From UBA8389 sp964472175 (lineage in GTDB: Bacteria > Bacteroidota > Bacteroidia > Bacteroidales > UBA1402), in NCBI GenBank assembly GCA_964472175.1, contig CAYYJF010000026.1, positions 1 to 24,250 on the forward strand: DNA of 24,250 bases, read 5' to 3'. A program made the position numbers and the translations under genes. Positions 22,134-24,250 of this stretch are shown here, piece by piece. The notes beneath the pieces are model-generated. The model was not told the DNA's origin. It worked only from the letters and a program-made list of their open reading frames with translations, and made no database searches. How positions within the stretch are numbered: the first letter of the stretch is position 1; each line of letters opens with the position of its first letter.

Positions 22134-22861
22134 ATCTGGTTGTAGATCAGGGTAATACGCGTGTAAAACTAGGCTTTTTCAACGATGAAAATGTTTTGGT
22201 GGAGCGTGTCATAGCTCCAACGGTAGATGTGCCATTTCTCCTGCCGTATTTTGAGCGTCATCAACCTGAATGTGGTATTGTTTCGACCGTATCTGAGTTA
22301 AATTCCGATGTCCTGGCTTATTTGCAATCCAAACTCAAAAAATGCATCTTTTTCAATCATGAAACCCCCATTCCTTTAAAAAACACTTACCGGACACCCC
22401 AATCATTGGGATTGGACAGGATTGCAGCTGCCGTGGGTGCCTGGACTTTGAAACCGGGATGTCCGTTGTTGATCGTGGATATGGGAACAGCCATCACGTA
22501 TGATGTGGTTGATTCGAATGGGAACTTTCTAGGTGGAAATATTGCCCCCGGAATGCAAATGCGGTTTAAATCTCTGCATGTTTTTACAAAAAAGCTTCCA
22601 TTGGTTCAACCAAATTCAAATTTTTTACGCTTGGGTGTTGACACAGATTCGGCGATTTGTGCCGGAGTTATGCAAGGAATCGTCTTGGAAACAGATGCTT
22701 ACTATGATTTGTTTCATCAACAGTTTCCCGGTCTTTTCGCTTTTTTAACAGGTGGGGACTCTATTTACTTTGTCGACAAATTAAAAAGTAGCATCTTTGT
22801 GCACGAAAATTTGGTACTTCTTGGACTTAATCGAATTTTATGCTTCCATGATCCAGCTTAA
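22130..22861 (+). CDS. coaX: Type III pantothenate kinase
   Basis: The 243-residue ASKHA-fold kinase performs the first step of coenzyme A synthesis. Motifs are DQGNTRVKLG (6-15, P-loop-like with catalytic D6), GLDRIAAAVGAW (94-105, pantothenate and dimer site with D96), IVDMGTAITYD (115-125, D117) and GGNIAPGMQMR (135-145). FLTGGDS near residue 205 closes the second half. Type III enzymes need a monovalent cation and are not inhibited by CoA. The length is at the short end of normal (about 245-260). The ATG overlaps the maf stop, and the 3' end overlaps the next gene by 14 bp. Confidence 0.95.
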   Translation: MNLVVDQGNTRVKLGFFNDENVLVERVIAPTVDVPFLLPYFERHQPECGIVSTVSELNSDVLAYLQSKLKKCIFFNHETPIPLKNTYRTPQSLGLDRIAAAVGAWTLKPGCPLLIVDMGTAITYDVVDSNGNFLGGNIAPGMQMRFKSLHVFTKKLPLVQPNSNFLRLGVDTDSAICAGVMQGIVLETDAYYDLFHQQFPGLFAFLTGGDSIYFVDKLKSSIFVHENLVLLGLNRILCFHDPA

Positions 22862-24083
22862 ACGTTTTTTTATTTTATTGCTCGTTGCTGTGTTGTACAC
22901 CTCGCTTGGTGCACAAAATAGCAATTCTGTATATAGTCGTTACGGTTACGGTATTTTCGACCAACCGGCTATGGGCTCCTCCAAATCTATGGCTGGTGTC
23001 GGATTCTCTTTGCACGAGGGTAAGTTGTTGAATGTGTTAAATCCTGCAGCTCAAGCCGATGTGGATACGATGAACATGTTGTATGACATCAGTATGACCT
23101 CTCAAATGACCAGAATGTCGGAGAATGGGATGAAACAATCCATTTCCAATTTGTATTTTGATCATGTGGGCATGAAGTTTGCCCTCAAACCACATTGGGG
23201 AATGGCTTTGGGATTGTATTCTACTTCTAAAACAGGTTTTGATTTTTATCAAATTCATGAAATTGACGATACACAAATCGGAGATTTGGATTACACCAAC
23301 CATTACACCGGTTCCGGTGGAATCAGCACCGTTTTTTTGGGTACCGGATTTAGGTTGTTTGATGGCTTGTCTCTTGGGGTGAATGCCAAATATTCTTTTG
23401 GTAACTTATACAACTCAATGACCACCGTATATCAAACTTCCGGTATTAGCAGCGAATCCAATTATGAGTATTTGTTTATGCGGTATCCTGGTTTGGATTT
23501 GGGCTTTCAATATGATCTGAAAATGTCGGATAAGAGTTCGTTGACACTTGGGGCCTCGTATGCGATGTATCCCAAAGTGAAAAATGAGTTTTCTACCACG
23601 ATCATCTCATCTGATACGGCTGAAACTTCTCAATTTTATGATTTTAAAATGGCTGATGCACTTGGCATAGGCATTACCTATAAATATGATAAACGGCTGT
23701 CTGTGTCTATGGATTTTCAAAAGAAATTATTTGAAAATTCCCCGTTTATGGGGGTTAAAGACAGTTTGAAAAATGCAACTGATTTGGCTATTGGTGTTGA
23801 ATATCTTCCTTCAAATAAATCGGTTAAATTTCTGGAATCCATCAGGTATCGTGGAGGATTTCGTTATTCCGACCAGTATTTAAAAGTCCCGGGTGCATTG
23901 AAATCGCTGGCATTGACCTTTGGGTTTGGGTTGCCGCTTAGAAATAACCGCTCCTTGTTGAACCTCAGCTTTGAATTGGGGAAATTGATTACACCAAACC
24001 GTTCGTTGATTCAGGAAACTTATTTTAAGATGTCCCTAGGGGTGACATTCAACGAGTTGTGGTTCTTCGATTCCAAACTTTGA
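22848..24083 (+). CDS. Outer-membrane beta-barrel protein (porin-like)
   Basis: The protein has 411 residues from the ATG at 22848 (MIQLKRFFILLLVAVLYTSLGAQ), with a signal peptide of about 21 residues. The mature start NSNSVYSRYGYGIFDQPAMG is followed by many amphipathic strands alternating aromatic and polar residues (GLSLGVNAKYSFGNLY, SLTLGASYAMYP, LSVSMDFQKKLF, LALTFGFGLPL), and it ends in SLGVTFNELWFFDSKL. The texture resembles FadL/OmpP1-like or other 12-14-strand barrels of Bacteroidota. I cannot name a substrate. It overlaps coaX by 14 bp, and lptC begins 22 bp after its stop, so a link to outer-membrane biogenesis is plausible. An in-frame start at 22797 was rejected because it lies deep in coaX and precedes the signal peptide. 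Confidence 0.85.
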   Translation: MIQLKRFFILLLVAVLYTSLGAQNSNSVYSRYGYGIFDQPAMGSSKSMAGVGFSLHEGKLLNVLNPAAQADVDTMNMLYDISMTSQMTRMSENGMKQSISNLYFDHVGMKFALKPHWGMALGLYSTSKTGFDFYQIHEIDDTQIGDLDYTNHYTGSGGISTVFLGTGFRLFDGLSLGVNAKYSFGNLYNSMTTVYQTSGISSESNYEYLFMRYPGLDLGFQYDLKMSDKSSLTLGASYAMYPKVKNEFSTTIISSDTAETSQFYDFKMADALGIGITYKYDKRLSVSMDFQKKLFENSPFMGVKDSLKNATDLAIGVEYLPSNKSVKFLESIRYRGGFRYSDQYLKVPGALKSLALTFGFGLPLRNNRSLLNLSFELGKLITPNRSLIQETYFKMSLGVTFNELWFFDSKL

Positions 24084-24105
24084 TTTTTCTTAGTTGAAAT
24101 TTAGC

Positions 24106-24250
24106 ATGTTGAAACGGTATATCGGTTTGTTGGCTGTATTGCTTTTCGCACTTTCTTGCAATAAAGAAAAGCCTCAGTTTGTCTCCAATTTTAAAGACAG
24201 AAACAATGTGCCGGCGATGTATACCGACTCGGTTACAACGCTGATTTCGG
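24106..24250 (+). CDS. lptC: LPS transport periplasmic protein LptC, N-terminal part
   Basis: Only 48 residues are inside the window. The start MLKRYIGLLAVLLFALSCNK has a lipobox with Cys18, as in many Bacteroidota LptC proteins, which are predicted lipoproteins rather than membrane-anchored as in E. coli. The segment ending MYTDSVTTLIS matches the conserved beginning of the LptC domain (S-x-x-V-T-x-L-I-S-D-S-G). LptC passes lipopolysaccharide from the LptBFG transporter to the LptA bridge. The gene begins 22 bp after the barrel-protein stop and belongs to the same operon. It runs off the window, so identity rests on few residues plus context. Confidence 0.78.
   Translation, partial: MLKRYIGLLAVLLFALSCNKEKPQFVSNFKDRNNVPAMYTDSVTTLIS

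Noticed and set aside
1..24250. Mobile element, CRISPR array, prophage or defence island
   Set aside because: I found no transposase or integrase motifs, no regularly spaced repeats, no tRNA-flanked island and no shift in codon or base composition by eye; most genes are recognisable core functions.

Overview
The window looks like ordinary chromosome from a Bacteroidota bacterium, most likely of the order Bacteroidales, in a draft or metagenome-derived assembly (there is a placeholder run of 100 N at 21763-21862). The lineage evidence is consistent throughout. Upstream regions repeatedly carry the Bacteroidota promoter form TTG-N19-22-TAnnTTTG. Shine-Dalgarno sites are nearly absent. The tmRNA encodes the tag GENNYALAA. 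Several proteins are of types typical of the phylum: TonB-dependent receptor, AsmA-like protein, many short-signal lipoproteins, and DUF4348-like and DUF6263-like proteins. I see no insertion sequence, phage, CRISPR array, restriction or other defence system, and no clear compositional break.

Layout. 1-2007 (+): the C-terminal part of a protein that looks like an alpha/alpha-toroid carbohydrate-active enzyme, overlapping a secreted aldose 1-epimerase. 2014-2640 (-): an unrecognised lipoprotein. 2720-3116 (-): tmRNA (ssrA) with its own promoter and terminator. 3198-5416 (-): RNase Y, then ZapA and a small coiled-coil partner, with a strong terminator between zapA and rny. 5493-6779 (-): a CNNM/CorC-type membrane protein. 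6911-9586 (+): a large AsmA-like protein, converging with an overlapping lipoprotein-type rubrerythrin (9573-10187, -). 10334-11800 (+): a PLP-dependent tryptophanase/tyrosine phenol-lyase family enzyme with tyrosine phenol-lyase-like signature residues, closed by a perfect 12-bp terminator.

11913-13105: mtgA (-) and an OsmC-family gene (+) fire divergently from interlocked promoters. 13202-14119 (+): a lipoprotein with YD-repeat-like texture. 14155-15213 (-): a family 9 glycosyltransferase. 15352-16788 (+): a two-gene unit of exported or membrane-anchored proteins. 16811-17455 (-): a DUF47 PhoU-like protein without an adjacent Pit transporter, preceded by a 17-bp palindrome. 17603-19969 (-): a TonB-dependent receptor. 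20059-24250 (+): a tightly overlapping operon of nitroreductase, DUF2520 oxidoreductase, kdsC, (gap) maf, coaX, an outer-membrane barrel protein and the start of lptC.

Much of the gene content serves the envelope. KdsC, LptC, the GT9 enzyme and perhaps the AsmA protein belong to lipopolysaccharide or outer-membrane biogenesis. MtgA makes peptidoglycan and ZapA acts in division. Most of the window is core housekeeping, and I found no convincing undescribed multi-gene system. The points most worth a second look are the atypical TPL/TnaA-family enzyme, the exported rubrerythrin, the orphan DUF47 gene with its palindromic leader, and the collapsed gap inside kdsC-maf.
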